Of a stretch of 34,438 bases of DNA, positions 22,852 through 31,449 are shown piece after piece. The notes beneath the pieces are model-generated. The model did not search any database, was not told where the DNA came from, and worked only from the letters and a program-made list of their open reading frames with translations. A program made the translations under genes and the position numbers. Source of the DNA: Candidatus Nitrosopumilus sp. (GTDB lineage Archaea; Thermoproteota; Nitrososphaeria; Nitrososphaerales; Nitrosopumilaceae); contig REGJ01000011.1 of NCBI GenBank assembly GCA_003702525.1, forward strand, positions 1 through 34,438, read 5' to 3'. Position 1 is the first letter of the stretch; each line of letters begins with the position of its first letter.

Positions 22852-25800
22852 TTATTCTACGGAAATTCTTATCTTTTGTCCGTCTATGTCATCATCTTTG
22901 TATTCTTTACATGATTCTGTAAAGTTTACTTGTTTTACTCTTACCAAGAAAGCCAAATCATCTGCTTTTTCTTTAATCATTTCAAGTGATTCTTCATCTA
23001 GATCAAGAATTGATGCAACTCCTAAAACATCAGTTGGATTGTATCCTCTCTCTTTTCTCAAAGTTTGTAATCTTCTTGCAACATCTTTGATCAATCCTTT
23101 TGCCATCATCTCTTTGTTTCGTGCTGTTGAGATAAACACAACATAATCATCTCTCTTTGATACTGCAAAATTTTCATCTGCATCAAAATCTATGACAAAA
23201 TCTTCATTGTCAAGTGAAATGACTTCACCATCAATATCAAAATCAAATTTTGAATTCGTTTGTAATGATGAAACTATTTCCTCATGATCTGTTTCAGAAA
23301 ATTTTGCTACTAGTTTACCCATGTGTTGTTTTGCTTTAGGTCCTATTCTTTTTCTCTCCAATTCTATGATTGGTTTTGCAGGCAACTCCAATTGTTTTAA
23401 TTCTAAAATTTGTTCCAAGCCTGACTCTTTTTCAGTTTCAATTACACTGAACTTTTCTACATTTAATTGAGATTGAAGTAGTTCTGATAATGACTCTAAC
23501 TTTGTCTTTAGTCCTTTCTTAACACAAATCTTTGCTTCATTTAATGGCCATCTTCTTTTGAGCTTACCTTTCATTCTTGCAGCTGATGAAATTGACACTA
23601 CATCTTTCATAATGTCAAATGATTCTTCAATCTCTTCGTTGACAAGTGATTCTTGTGATTCTGGCCATTTGTCAAGTAGGATACTTTGTTTTCCATCAAA
23701 TACTGTTTGGTATAGGTACTCACTGGTAAATGGACAAAATGGGTGAATCAAAATATCTAGTGTTTTAAGAACTTCTCCTAACACTGCATAGATTGCTAGT
23801 CTCCTCTCTTTCTTCTCCTCATCTTCATCCCATAATTCTCCTCTTGTGATTGGAATGTAGATTTGGCTTAGGTTGTTAATGATAAAGTCATCAATTGCTT
23901 TTGCACCCTCATGGAATTTACATGAATTGTTTCTATCTGTGATTTTTAAAATTAATTTTTGTAATTTTGATAATAACCAAATGTCTGGTGATGTTAAGAG
24001 TTCCTTTTGTTTTGCCCATTCTACAGTGTTTGATTTTTCAAAATTGTCATACTGGCTATTTTGTTTAAAGTACAAATGCAAATTGAATAATGTGTTGATT
24101 ACCTGATATGGTCTTGACATCAACTCTTCTGTACTGAAACTTAGAGGTTCAATTGGACTTGCTTTCCACATAAAATAAAATCTAATCAAATCTGCAGGGT
24201 ATTTTTCTAGTAACTCAATTCCTTCCAAAACATTGCCTTTGCTTTTACTCATCTTACCTCCTTTCTCATCAAGCACATGTCCTTGGAACAAAAATGATTT
24301 GTATGGTGGAGTTGGTCTATTATTCAGAATTACATTTTCAATAAGTAGAGTATATGCCCAACCTCTAGTCTGATCAATTCCTTCAGTAAAGAATGGTGCT
24401 GGAATTTCATTTGAATACTCTTCATCAGTTAGTGATGAATATGGTGCTGAACCACTATTGTGCCAAGTATCCAAAACATATTCTTCTCTCTTTGTTTTTG
24501 TACTGCCACATTTTTTGCATTTTATTGTAATGTTGTCAATCCATGGTCTGTGCAATTCAAAGTCTGGACCGTCAGGAAGACTGTCTGCTGATTCTACAAT
24601 CTCTTTTCTTGTAAAGAACCAGTTTCTTTCATTGCACTCTTCACATGTCCACACTGGTAATGGGCATCCCCAAATTCTCTCCCTTGAAATACACCAAGGA
24701 TGTCTTTCTTTGATAATTCCTAGGAATCTGTTTTTTGGTTGTTCAAAATAATACTCTACACTTTCTGCTGCATCAATTGCTTTGTTATCTAGTCTATCTA
24801 ATTTGTAAAACCAGCCTTTTCTTGCAAGCCAAACAATTGGATGATGTGATCTCCAACAAAGTGGATACTTGTGTTTGATTTTACCAATTCTTACTAGGGC
24901 ATTGCACTCCTTTAGATCCTCTACAATGGGTCTGTCTGCATCTCTGACAAACATTCCTTGGTATTTTCCTGCCTGAGAAGTGAATTTTACCTCGTCATCT
25001 ATGGGGCTGAAAACCTTAACTTTTCTCTTGTTTGCAATTTTGATATCTTCCTCACCGTTTGCAGGAGATAGGTGTACCAATCCGCTACCCGTACTTGCAT
25101 CTACAAATGACTCTGACACTGCTACATGGAAATTGTCTGCTTTTGAGCATTCGTTTAACTCTGGAATCAAATCCAATAATGGATGGATGTATTTTTTTCC
25201 TTCAAATTCTGAACCTTTTACAGTCTTTTCAATTTTGTAATCTTCGATTTTTACTTCTGTCATAAATTCCTCTAATCTTGTTTTTCCTACAACCCAAGTT
25301 TCATTTTCTACTTTGACGTAGACATAATCTTCTTCTGGTTGTAATCCTACCATTGCATCAGTAACTAGAGTAAATGGCATTGTAGTCCATACAATGAGAA
25401 ATGCATCTTCGTCCACCAGTTTTACTTTGTAGTATAATGATGGGTCCTTTACTTCTTCATACCCTTGATTAACTTCTGCATGACTAAGTGATGTTTGGCA
25501 ACTTGGACAATATGCAATAACTGTAAAATCTTCTTCTAAAATTCCATTTTCATGTGCTTTCTTTAGAACTTGCCATTCTCTTTCAATAAATTCATCTCGA
25601 AAAGTCCAGTATGCTTTATCATGATTAAATGACATCCCAAGTAATTCATCTACTTCAACCCATGTCTTGTTGTATTTTTCAACAACCTTTTTGCATTCAG
25701 ATACAATTCTCTCTACTCCAAATTCCTTGATTGCTTCTGTCTTTCCCCCTGTAACTCCTAATTCTTTTTCAACTTGTAGTTCTACGGGAAGTCCTTGAGT

Positions 25801-26049
25801 ATCCCATCCTCCGTTGAATTCAATCTTCTTTCCTTGTAGGGTGTTGTATCTATACCACAAATCTTTGATAACTCTGCCTCTGAGGTGACCTGCATGTGGA
25901 ATTCCGTTCATTGTTGGTGGACCTTCAATGAATCTAATCTTCTCAGGTTTGTCTGATGCAAAAATTTGTTTTTCTAAATCAATTGATTTTACATATTTCT
26001 TGATTTCTGACTCTATTGCCTTTGCATCAAACTTTGTAGAGAGTTCCAT
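22852..26049 (-). CDS. ileS: Isoleucyl-tRNA synthetase
   Basis: A 1065-residue class I synthetase that charges tRNA-Ile. The HIGH motif reads H52-A-G-H55 in PPTMNGIPHAGHLRGRV, and KMSKS is at 599-603 (GGKMSKSKGNV). An editing (CP1) domain lies between them, with the family stretch TTMPFTLVTD (222-231) and a terminal DADRP segment near 370. Zinc-binding Cys pairs C469/C472 and C511/C514 are present. The C-terminal anticodon-binding region resembles the eukaryotic/archaeal type, with WPLNEAKI and later beta domains. The start is ATG 26047-26049. It diverges from purD over 83 bases. Confidence 0.97.
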   Translation of the reverse strand: MELSTKFDAKAIESEIKKYVKSIDLEKQIFASDKPEKIRFIEGPPTMNGIPHAGHLRGRVIKDLWYRYNTLQGKKIEFNGGWDTQGLPVELQVEKELGVTGGKTEAIKEFGVERIVSECKKVVEKYNKTWVEVDELLGMSFNHDKAYWTFRDEFIEREWQVLKKAHENGILEEDFTVIAYCPSCQTSLSHAEVNQGYEEVKDPSLYYKVKLVDEDAFLIVWTTMPFTLVTDAMVGLQPEEDYVYVKVENETWVVGKTRLEEFMTEVKIEDYKIEKTVKGSEFEGKKYIHPLLDLIPELNECSKADNFHVAVSESFVDASTGSGLVHLSPANGEEDIKIANKRKVKVFSPIDDEVKFTSQAGKYQGMFVRDADRPIVEDLKECNALVRIGKIKHKYPLCWRSHHPIVWLARKGWFYKLDRLDNKAIDAAESVEYYFEQPKNRFLGIIKERHPWCISRERIWGCPLPVWTCEECNERNWFFTRKEIVESADSLPDGPDFELHRPWIDNITIKCKKCGSTKTKREEYVLDTWHNSGSAPYSSLTDEEYSNEIPAPFFTEGIDQTRGWAYTLLIENVILNNRPTPPYKSFLFQGHVLDEKGGKMSKSKGNVLEGIELLEKYPADLIRFYFMWKASPIEPLSFSTEELMSRPYQVINTLFNLHLYFKQNSQYDNFEKSNTVEWAKQKELLTSPDIWLLSKLQKLILKITDRNNSCKFHEGAKAIDDFIINNLSQIYIPITRGELWDEDEEKKERRLAIYAVLGEVLKTLDILIHPFCPFTSEYLYQTVFDGKQSILLDKWPESQESLVNEEIEESFDIMKDVVSISSAARMKGKLKRRWPLNEAKICVKKGLKTKLESLSELLQSQLNVEKFSVIETEKESGLEQILELKQLELPAKPIIELERKRIGPKAKQHMGKLVAKFSETDHEEIVSSLQTNSKFDFDIDGEVISLDNEDFVIDFDADENFAVSKRDDYVVFISTARNKEMMAKGLIKDVARRLQTLRKERGYNPTDVLGVASILDLDEESLEMIKEKADDLAFLVRVKQVNFTESCKEYKDDDIDGQKIRISVE

Positions 26050-26106
26050 CTGGCTTTTGGTAGATCTGTGCCATTATAAAGCTAAATTGGTTTTCTGAGA
26101 CTTGGA

Positions 26107-26114
26107 TTATATAA
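26107..26114 (+). promoter_or_regulatory. TATA box of purD
   Basis: TTATATAA is centred about 26 bases upstream of 26136. This places transcription start at the second of two TTG codons and supports a leaderless purD message. Confidence 0.5.
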
Positions 26115-26132
26115 TTGAGCAAAAAATAATTT

Positions 26133-27398
26133 TTGTTGGTAAATGTACTAGTGGTTGGCTCTGGAGGAAGAGAACATGCATTGTCATGGAAATTATCTCA
26201 AAGCACCAAAGTCGATACTGTATTTACTGCTCCTGGAAATGGCGGAACAAAAAACAATGTCTCAATTGATGTTGACGATTTAGATACTCTTGCAGATTTT
26301 GCTCAAAAAAATAATTGTTTTACTGTAGTTGGACCTGAAGCTCCTCTAGCTGCAGGGATTGTTGATAAATTTAATCAAAAAAATCTCAAAATTTTTGGTC
26401 CAGCAAAAGATGCAGCACAACTTGAATCAAGTAAAATCTGGGCAAAAAACTTCATGAAAAGAAATGATATACCTACTGCTAGATTTGAAATATTTGATGA
26501 TGCTGAGAAAGCTCAAGATTATGTAAAATCCCTTGATTACAATGTTGTAGTCAAAGCAGATGGATTGGCTGCTGGAAAGGGTGTGATTGTTTGTAACAGT
26601 GCCAATGAGGCAATTTCTGCAATCCAAACAATCTTGATAAAGAAGACATTTGGTGATGCTGGAAATCGAATAATAATAGAGGAGAGAATTGATGGTATAG
26701 AAGCCTCATACATTGCTCTCTCTGATGGTAATGTTGCCATTCCTATGGCCTCAAGTCAGGATCACAAGCGAATTTTTGATGATGACAAGGGGCCAAATAC
26801 TGGTGGAATGGGTGCATATTCTCCAACCCCTATAATTGATGAAACTTTGGCAAAAAAAATTCAAGAAAAAATTATTGATAAAACAATCCAGTCTATGAAA
26901 AATGAGGGAATCACATTCAAGGGATTTCTTTATGCTGGAATCATGCTAAAAGATAATGAACCATATGTTTTAGAATATAATGTTAGAATGGGTGATCCTG
27001 AATGTCAGCCCATCACAATGAGAATGGATTTTGATTTGTATGATTATTTTGTTGCAAGTGCTGATGGCAAATTATCTTCAATGCCTCAAATCGCTTGGAA
27101 GAATCAATATTCCGTATGTGTTGTTTTGGCTTCAGAAGGATATCCCGAGTCCTATCCAAAGAATGATGAGATTGTTGGTTTTGATTCCATCCCTGACAAT
27201 GCATATGTCTTTCATGCTGGAACAAAACAAGTTGATGGCAAAATCCTTTCAAATGGAGGACGTGTTTTGGGTGTAACTGCATTAGGTGATACTTTGGAAT
27301 CTGCAATTTCTAATGCCTATGCTGCATCTGAAAAGATTTCTTGGGCACATAAATTCTGTAGAAAAGATATTGGCAAAAAAGGCTTGGCCTATCTCTGA
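26133..27398 (+). CDS. purD: Phosphoribosylamine-glycine ligase (GAR synthetase)
   Basis: A 421-residue ATP-grasp enzyme that joins phosphoribosylamine and glycine, the second step of purine synthesis. The N-terminal motif VVGSGGREHAL (7-17), the nucleotide-binding KADGLAAGKGV (141-151), DHKRIFDDDKGPNTGGMGAYSP near 210-231 and YNVRMGDPECQ near 284-294 are family hallmarks. Two adjacent TTG codons (26133 and 26136) can start; the TATA box at 26107-26114 fits the second, which would give 420 residues. The end overlaps the convergent cyclo-ligase gene by ten bases. The product, GAR, is the substrate of PurN, encoded 2.1 kb further on. Confidence 0.96.
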   Translation: MLVNVLVVGSGGREHALSWKLSQSTKVDTVFTAPGNGGTKNNVSIDVDDLDTLADFAQKNNCFTVVGPEAPLAAGIVDKFNQKNLKIFGPAKDAAQLESSKIWAKNFMKRNDIPTARFEIFDDAEKAQDYVKSLDYNVVVKADGLAAGKGVIVCNSANEAISAIQTILIKKTFGDAGNRIIIEERIDGIEASYIALSDGNVAIPMASSQDHKRIFDDDKGPNTGGMGAYSPTPIIDETLAKKIQEKIIDKTIQSMKNEGITFKGFLYAGIMLKDNEPYVLEYNVRMGDPECQPITMRMDFDLYDYFVASADGKLSSMPQIAWKNQYSVCVVLASEGYPESYPKNDEIVGFDSIPDNAYVFHAGTKQVDGKILSNGGRVLGVTALGDTLESAISNAYAASEKISWAHKFCRKDIGKKGLAYL

Positions 27399-27952
27399 GT
27401 TTCTATAATTCTATCTTCAGTTACAACCCAATCAATTAACATATCATGATCTGATTTTGGAATATTCTTTACGACTTGTTTTTCTAGCGTCAGAGAAATT
27501 GATGATGTTTTATGATTTGCCAAAAATCTATCATAGAACCCATGACCGTATCCTAATCTGACTCCTTTAGGTGTAATGCCTACTGTTGGGACTAGAATCA
27601 CATCCAAGTCATTTTCAGTCTCACATTCTATTTTTGGCTCCATTATGTCAAAACTACCACTTTCTAGGCTCGAAAAATCACTAATTTTCTTAAAATCCAT
27701 GTCTTCTCCTGACACTCTTGGCAAAAATACCTCTTTTCCATTACTAAGCAATTCTTGGATGATATCTTGGGTTGATACTTCACTTCCAATTGGATAGTAT
27801 GCCCCAATTTTTTGTGCATCTCTGAATACTCTTATTTTTTTTAATTTTTTACTAATTTTATCACTGGCAATTTTCATCAAATCAAACGATGTCCCATCTC
27901 TTTTCTCTAAAAGAAGATTTCTCAGTGAATTTTTTTCAGGGTTATCTTCCAA
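27389..27952 (-). CDS. 5-formyltetrahydrofolate cyclo-ligase
   Basis: A 187-residue protein that converts 5-formyl-THF to 5,10-methenyl-THF using ATP, rescuing a storage form of folate. The family signature RLGYGHGFYDRFL lies near 131-143, with the preceding VPTVGITPKGV segment and the N-terminal Lys/Arg-rich helix (SLRNLLLEKRDG) that contacts ATP. The start is TTG 27950-27952, 11 bases inside the end of folD, so the two are translationally coupled. Its product is a substrate or product of FolD. It is convergent with purD. Confidence 0.92.
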   Translation of the reverse strand: MEDNPEKNSLRNLLLEKRDGTSFDLMKIASDKISKKLKKIRVFRDAQKIGAYYPIGSEVSTQDIIQELLSNGKEVFLPRVSGEDMDFKKISDFSSLESGSFDIMEPKIECETENDLDVILVPTVGITPKGVRLGYGHGFYDRFLANHKTSSISLTLEKQVVKNIPKSDHDMLIDWVVTEDRIIETQR

Positions 27953-28805
27953 TTTGACTACTCAATGATGCTGCAGTAATTGTGTTTTTCAAAAGCATTG
28001 CAACTGTCATTGGACCGACTCCTCCTGGAACTGGTGTTGCAAAAGATGCCTTTTGAATAATGTCTTCATAGTCTGCATCTCCTACTAGTTTCTCCTGGAA
28101 TCTTGATATTGCCACATCAATAACAACTGCTCCATCTTTTATCATGTTTGAAGTTAATGTGAACTTGTTTCTATCTCCCACTGCTGTAATTATGATATCT
28201 GCTGATTTACATAGTTCTGTCAAATTCTTTGTTCTAGAATGACATGTAATCACAGTTGCATTTTTGTCTAGCAATAAATGGTATAGTGGTTTACCAACAA
28301 GATTACTTCTGTTAATCAATACTACATTTTTTCCTTCTAACTCTATTCCATGATAATCAAACATCTCCATTACTCCTGATGGCGTACATGCAACAAGTGC
28401 TGCTTTTTTCATTGCCAACAATCCTGCATTATGAGGTGTTAAACCATCTACATCTTTTAGTGGTGAAATTCTTGATGTTGTAGTAAATTCATCTAATTGT
28501 TCTGGCAGTGGTAATTGAACTAGTATTCCATGAACTGAACTATCTTTATTCAAATCCTCAATAATTTCATTAAGTTGGGCCTGAGTTGTATTTGCATCAA
28601 GTTTGTGGTCTTTAGTCGCAATTCCTACTTCTTCACATGCTCTATGCTTGTTTCTAACGTATGTGGCAGAAGCAGGATTGTCGCCTACAAGGACTGTTGC
28701 CAGGCACGGATTGATTCCCTGAGCCTTTAACTCCTCAGCGGCTTTTTTTACTCTGTCTTTAACTGATTGTGAAATTTCCTTACCATCAATCTTGGTTCCT
28801 GTCAT
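27942..28805 (-). CDS. folD: Bifunctional methylene-THF dehydrogenase / methenyl-THF cyclohydrolase
   Basis: A 287-residue FolD that interconverts 5,10-methylene-, methenyl- and 10-formyl-THF. Catalytic Y49 and K53 (ATYVRNK), Q97 (LVQLPLP) and D120 (KDVDG) are in place. The cofactor loop reads VINRSNLVGKP near 163-173, with Asn where many FolDs have Gly, and the C-terminal signature PVPGGVGPMT is near 258-267. Length is normal. The start is ATG 28803-28805. Together with the overlapping cyclo-ligase gene it supplies formyl-THF for PurN. It diverges from the ABM-domain gene. Confidence 0.96.
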   Translation of the reverse strand: MTGTKIDGKEISQSVKDRVKKAAEELKAQGINPCLATVLVGDNPASATYVRNKHRACEEVGIATKDHKLDANTTQAQLNEIIEDLNKDSSVHGILVQLPLPEQLDEFTTTSRISPLKDVDGLTPHNAGLLAMKKAALVACTPSGVMEMFDYHGIELEGKNVVLINRSNLVGKPLYHLLLDKNATVITCHSRTKNLTELCKSADIIITAVGDRNKFTLTSNMIKDGAVVIDVAISRFQEKLVGDADYEDIIQKASFATPVPGGVGPMTVAMLLKNTITAASLSSQIGR

Positions 28806-28897
28806 GGTTTGTTTTTGATTAGTAGATATTTAATTCTTGGAATTCTATCATTGAAATCCTAGAAAAGAAATTTAATGTCATTTTCTCTAGTTTCATC

Positions 28898-29182
28898 ATG
28901 TTTGTAATGATAGCAGACGTTCAACTCAAAGATGGTGCTGAAGATGACTTCAAAAGTTGGTTTTCAGAGTCAAACAAAGTTTTGGCAAACTTTCCTGGAT
29001 TCATTTCTAGAAAATTTCTAAAATCTGCTGATGGCAGTTATAGAATTGTTGTAGAACATGAAAGCAAGGAGACTTTTATCAAAATGCATAACAGTCCTGA
29101 ACATGAAAAACTTCATCCTCAAGGACATTCTTACATGAGTGAACCGCCACAAAGAAAAACATACACCGTAGCTGCTGAATAA
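28898..29182 (+). CDS. Antibiotic biosynthesis monooxygenase (ABM)-domain protein
   Basis: A 94-residue ferredoxin-like ABM-fold protein starting at ATG 28898, about 25 bases after a TATA-like AATTTAAT. The pattern is typical: strand FVMIADVQLKDG, helix DDFKSWFSESNKVLANFPGF, strand ISRKFLKSADGSYRIVVEHES, helix ETFIKMHNSPEHEKLH. ABM proteins include haem-degrading IsdG-like enzymes, quinol monooxygenases and many of unknown substrate; the IsdG catalytic Asn-Trp-His set cannot be confirmed here. The cupin gene begins two bases after its stop, so the pair is co-transcribed. Confidence 0.87.
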   Translation: MFVMIADVQLKDGAEDDFKSWFSESNKVLANFPGFISRKFLKSADGSYRIVVEHESKETFIKMHNSPEHEKLHPQGHSYMSEPPQRKTYTVAAE

Positions 29183-29184
29183 AA

Positions 29185-29505
29185 TTGAAACTAGAATTTG
29201 ATTTAACCACATATCTAGAAAAAATCAAAAACAGCAGTGATTATTTTCACACTTTTATTAATCGAGATAGCCTGGCTGCTGGAGTTTTAGTTCTCCAACC
29301 TGGAGAAGAAGATACTCAAACTCCTCATGATAGTGATGAAGTGTATTATGTAATATCTGGTGATGGATTTTTGAAAATTAGAGATAAAGATTACACAGTT
29401 TCAAAAGATAAACTATTTTTTGTGGCAAAAGATGTTGAGCATTATTTTCATGGCAATACAAAAGAACTCAAAGTTTTGTACTTTTTTGGCGGTCCTGATT
29501 CCTAA
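29185..29505 (+). CDS. Small cupin-domain protein
   Basis: A 106-residue single-domain cupin starting at TTG 29185, two bases after the ABM gene. Cupin motif 1 is PGEEDTQTPHDSDEVYYVISG (40-59): H48 and E52 are in place, and Asp replaces the second usual His (position 50). Motif 2 includes VAKDVEHYFHG with H86. A divalent metal site from H48, E52 and H86 is plausible. Substrate unknown. The close link to an ABM protein suggests a joint role in a small-molecule oxidation or sensing step, which is inference. Its end overlaps purN (convergent) by four bases. Confidence 0.87.
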   Translation: MKLEFDLTTYLEKIKNSSDYFHTFINRDSLAAGVLVLQPGEEDTQTPHDSDEVYYVISGDGFLKIRDKDYTVSKDKLFFVAKDVEHYFHGNTKELKVLYFFGGPDS

Positions 29506-30119
29506 CTGATTTTTGTTCTACGACCTATCACTTTGATCTTTTTTCTTGCAAAGAGATTTACTGCTTCAGGATAAATTCTGTGCTCCTCTTTTAGAATTCT
29601 TTTTGATAGTGATTTTTCAGTATCGTTTTCTTTTACTTTGACTACTGACTGGATGATTACTGGACCAGTATCCATTCCTGCATCTACAAAGTGAACTGTG
29701 CATCCCGAAAACTTTGCTCCATATTCTAATGCCTGTTTTTGTGCGTCTAGACCGGGAAATGATGGTAATAATGCTGGGTGAATATTGATGATACGATTCT
29801 TGTATTTTTTTACAAATTCTGGACTGATTATTCTCATAAACCCTGCCAAACACACCAGTCCGTTTCTTGGGGTGACTCCGTATTTTGTCAAAACTGAAAT
29901 AATTTGTTTGTCATATTCTGCTCTACTTCCTTTGAATCCTTTACTTTCAACAACCTCGATGTTTACTCCAAGTTTTTGTGCAATCTTTAGACCCTTTGCA
30001 TCTGGTTTGTTTGAGATAACTACTGCTGGGTTAATTGGTATCTTTTTTTTCTTAATTGACTTTAGGATGGATTCCATGTTGCTCCCGCGACCTGAGATTA
30101 AAATTCCAAGATTTAGCAA
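29502..30119 (-). CDS. purN: Phosphoribosylglycinamide formyltransferase
   Basis: A 205-residue enzyme that transfers a formyl group from 10-formyl-THF to GAR in purine synthesis. The phosphate-binding loop ISGRGSNM (8-15), catalytic N112 and H114 (INIHPALLPSFPG) and D150 (DAGMDTGPVI) match the family, as does HF at 143-144. Length is normal. The start is TTG 30117-30119. It diverges from the MBL-fold gene and is convergent with the cupin gene. It belongs functionally with purD, folD and the cyclo-ligase nearby. Confidence 0.95.
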   Translation of the reverse strand: MLNLGILISGRGSNMESILKSIKKKKIPINPAVVISNKPDAKGLKIAQKLGVNIEVVESKGFKGSRAEYDKQIISVLTKYGVTPRNGLVCLAGFMRIISPEFVKKYKNRIINIHPALLPSFPGLDAQKQALEYGAKFSGCTVHFVDAGMDTGPVIIQSVVKVKENDTEKSLSKRILKEEHRIYPEAVNLFARKKIKVIGRRTKIS

Positions 30120-30177
30120 CTAGTCAATAGTAGATCAAACCTGCAATTTATATCAAATCTTATTTTCATGAATTTCA

Positions 30178-31161
30178 TTGCCTAGGAAAGTCAGGATGAC
30201 AAAAAATGGTATCCTGTGTGAGGTAAATGATAGACGTGTATGTTTAGATCCAAAAAATGCTGATGCCACAGGAATAAATTTTGTATCTCATGCTCATGCT
30301 GATCACCTCCCATCAAAAAATGGCGGAACAATCTTGTCTTCAATTGAAACTAATGAAATTGCAAATCTACGTGGATTCAAAATGGAAAACCACATTGAAT
30401 CCCTTGATGATTTTTCTCTAATTGACAGTGGTCATATTCTTGGTGCAAAAGGGCTTCTCTTTGATGATATTTTCTATACTGGTGATATCTGTACTAGGAA
30501 TAGAGGATTTCTTCAAGGTGCAAAAATTCCAAAATGTAAGACCTTGATTACTGAATGCACTTTTGGTTTACCCGAATTTGTATTTCCAACAATGGAGGAA
30601 ATTCAAAAACAGGTAAATGAACTGATTTCAGAATTGTATGGTAAAGGTATACCTGTAATCTTGATGGGATATCAATTGGGAAAGGCTCAAACTATAACTC
30701 AACTATTTGGTCATTGGGGGCCACTTTACTTCTATGATTCTGTAAAAGAGATGAATGTACTTCATCAGAAATTTGGCGTTGACCTAAAAGATGGTATGGG
30801 ACATTCTGAGGCTCAAAAAAATGGATTGCTAGACAAAAAACCCTGGATCATGGTTGCACCTATGATGTCTTCAAAAAGTAAATTTGTTCAAGATATGAAA
30901 TCAAAGTATGGTGCAGTAACAATTGGATTTAGTGGATGGGCTCAATCAACAAAATTTTCTTTTGGAAGAAGAACTGATTATTCTATTCCAATGAGTGATC
31001 ATTGTGATTTTAATGAACTTGTTGACATGGTAGTACAGTCTGGTGCAGAACAAGTATACACAATACATGGATTTGTTGAGGAATTTGCAGAACACTTGAA
31101 GAAAAAACTTGGTATAAGCGCTCAACCCTTAATTGAAAATTCTTTAGATGATTTTACTTGA
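30178..31161 (+). CDS. Metallo-beta-lactamase-fold nuclease-like protein (COG1236 type)
   Basis: A 327-residue single-domain protein starting at TTG 30178, about 28 bases after a TATA-like ATTTATAT. The metal motif is H38-A-H40-A-D42-H43 (VSHAHADHLP), then H86 (DSGHILGA), D103 (YTGDIC) and, late in the protein, SDHCDF. The segment LITECTFGLPEF and the beta-CASP-like middle (VILMGYQLGKAQTI, VAPMMSS) place it with the mRNA 3'-processing exonuclease/Ysh1-like or ligase-associated nuclease group. It lacks the KH domains of archaeal CPSF-like FttA proteins. RNA or DNA processing is the likely role. It overlaps the convergent 31154-31390 gene by eight bases. Confidence 0.88.
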   Translation: MPRKVRMTKNGILCEVNDRRVCLDPKNADATGINFVSHAHADHLPSKNGGTILSSIETNEIANLRGFKMENHIESLDDFSLIDSGHILGAKGLLFDDIFYTGDICTRNRGFLQGAKIPKCKTLITECTFGLPEFVFPTMEEIQKQVNELISELYGKGIPVILMGYQLGKAQTITQLFGHWGPLYFYDSVKEMNVLHQKFGVDLKDGMGHSEAQKNGLLDKKPWIMVAPMMSSKSKFVQDMKSKYGAVTIGFSGWAQSTKFSFGRRTDYSIPMSDHCDFNELVDMVVQSGAEQVYTIHGFVEEFAEHLKKKLGISAQPLIENSLDDFT

Positions 31162-31390
31162 TAAATTTATGACAGTCACATTCCGCAACTAGACAAGTTT
31201 CAGCATTTCTTATGTGATCATGGGAGTAATGTCTGCATTTTTCATTTTTACAAATTCTTCTTTGGGCTTCTTTTTGGACTACTGATTGGGCAATCTCATT
31301 TGCTTTTTCCTTAGAATATCCTTTTTTATCCATGTAAAAATGGACTATTCTGTTATAGAGCACATCAGGGTTGAATTGTTTTTCAAGCAA
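31154..31390 (-). CDS. Small Cys/His-rich putative zinc-binding protein
   Basis: A 78-residue protein starting at TTG 31388-31390. Residues 1-45 are helical (VLYNRIVHFYMDKKGYSKEKANEI in part). The C-terminal half carries C47, C52, H54, H57, H59, C66, C71, C73 and H74, ending CLVAECDCHKFIK. The C-x4-C-x-C ending and preceding Cys/His cluster match the 50-residue protein at 2081-2233, which looks like this domain without the helical part. Zinc binding is likely; the biological role is unknown. It is convergent with the MBL-fold gene and follows no obvious operon. Confidence 0.8.
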   Translation of the reverse strand: MLEKQFNPDVLYNRIVHFYMDKKGYSKEKANEIAQSVVQKEAQRRICKNEKCRHYSHDHIRNAETCLVAECDCHKFIK

Positions 31391-31449
31391 ATTGATTCTG
31401 TCTAAAATACGGCATTATGATATTAAAAGATCAGTTATTGGCTAGTTTA

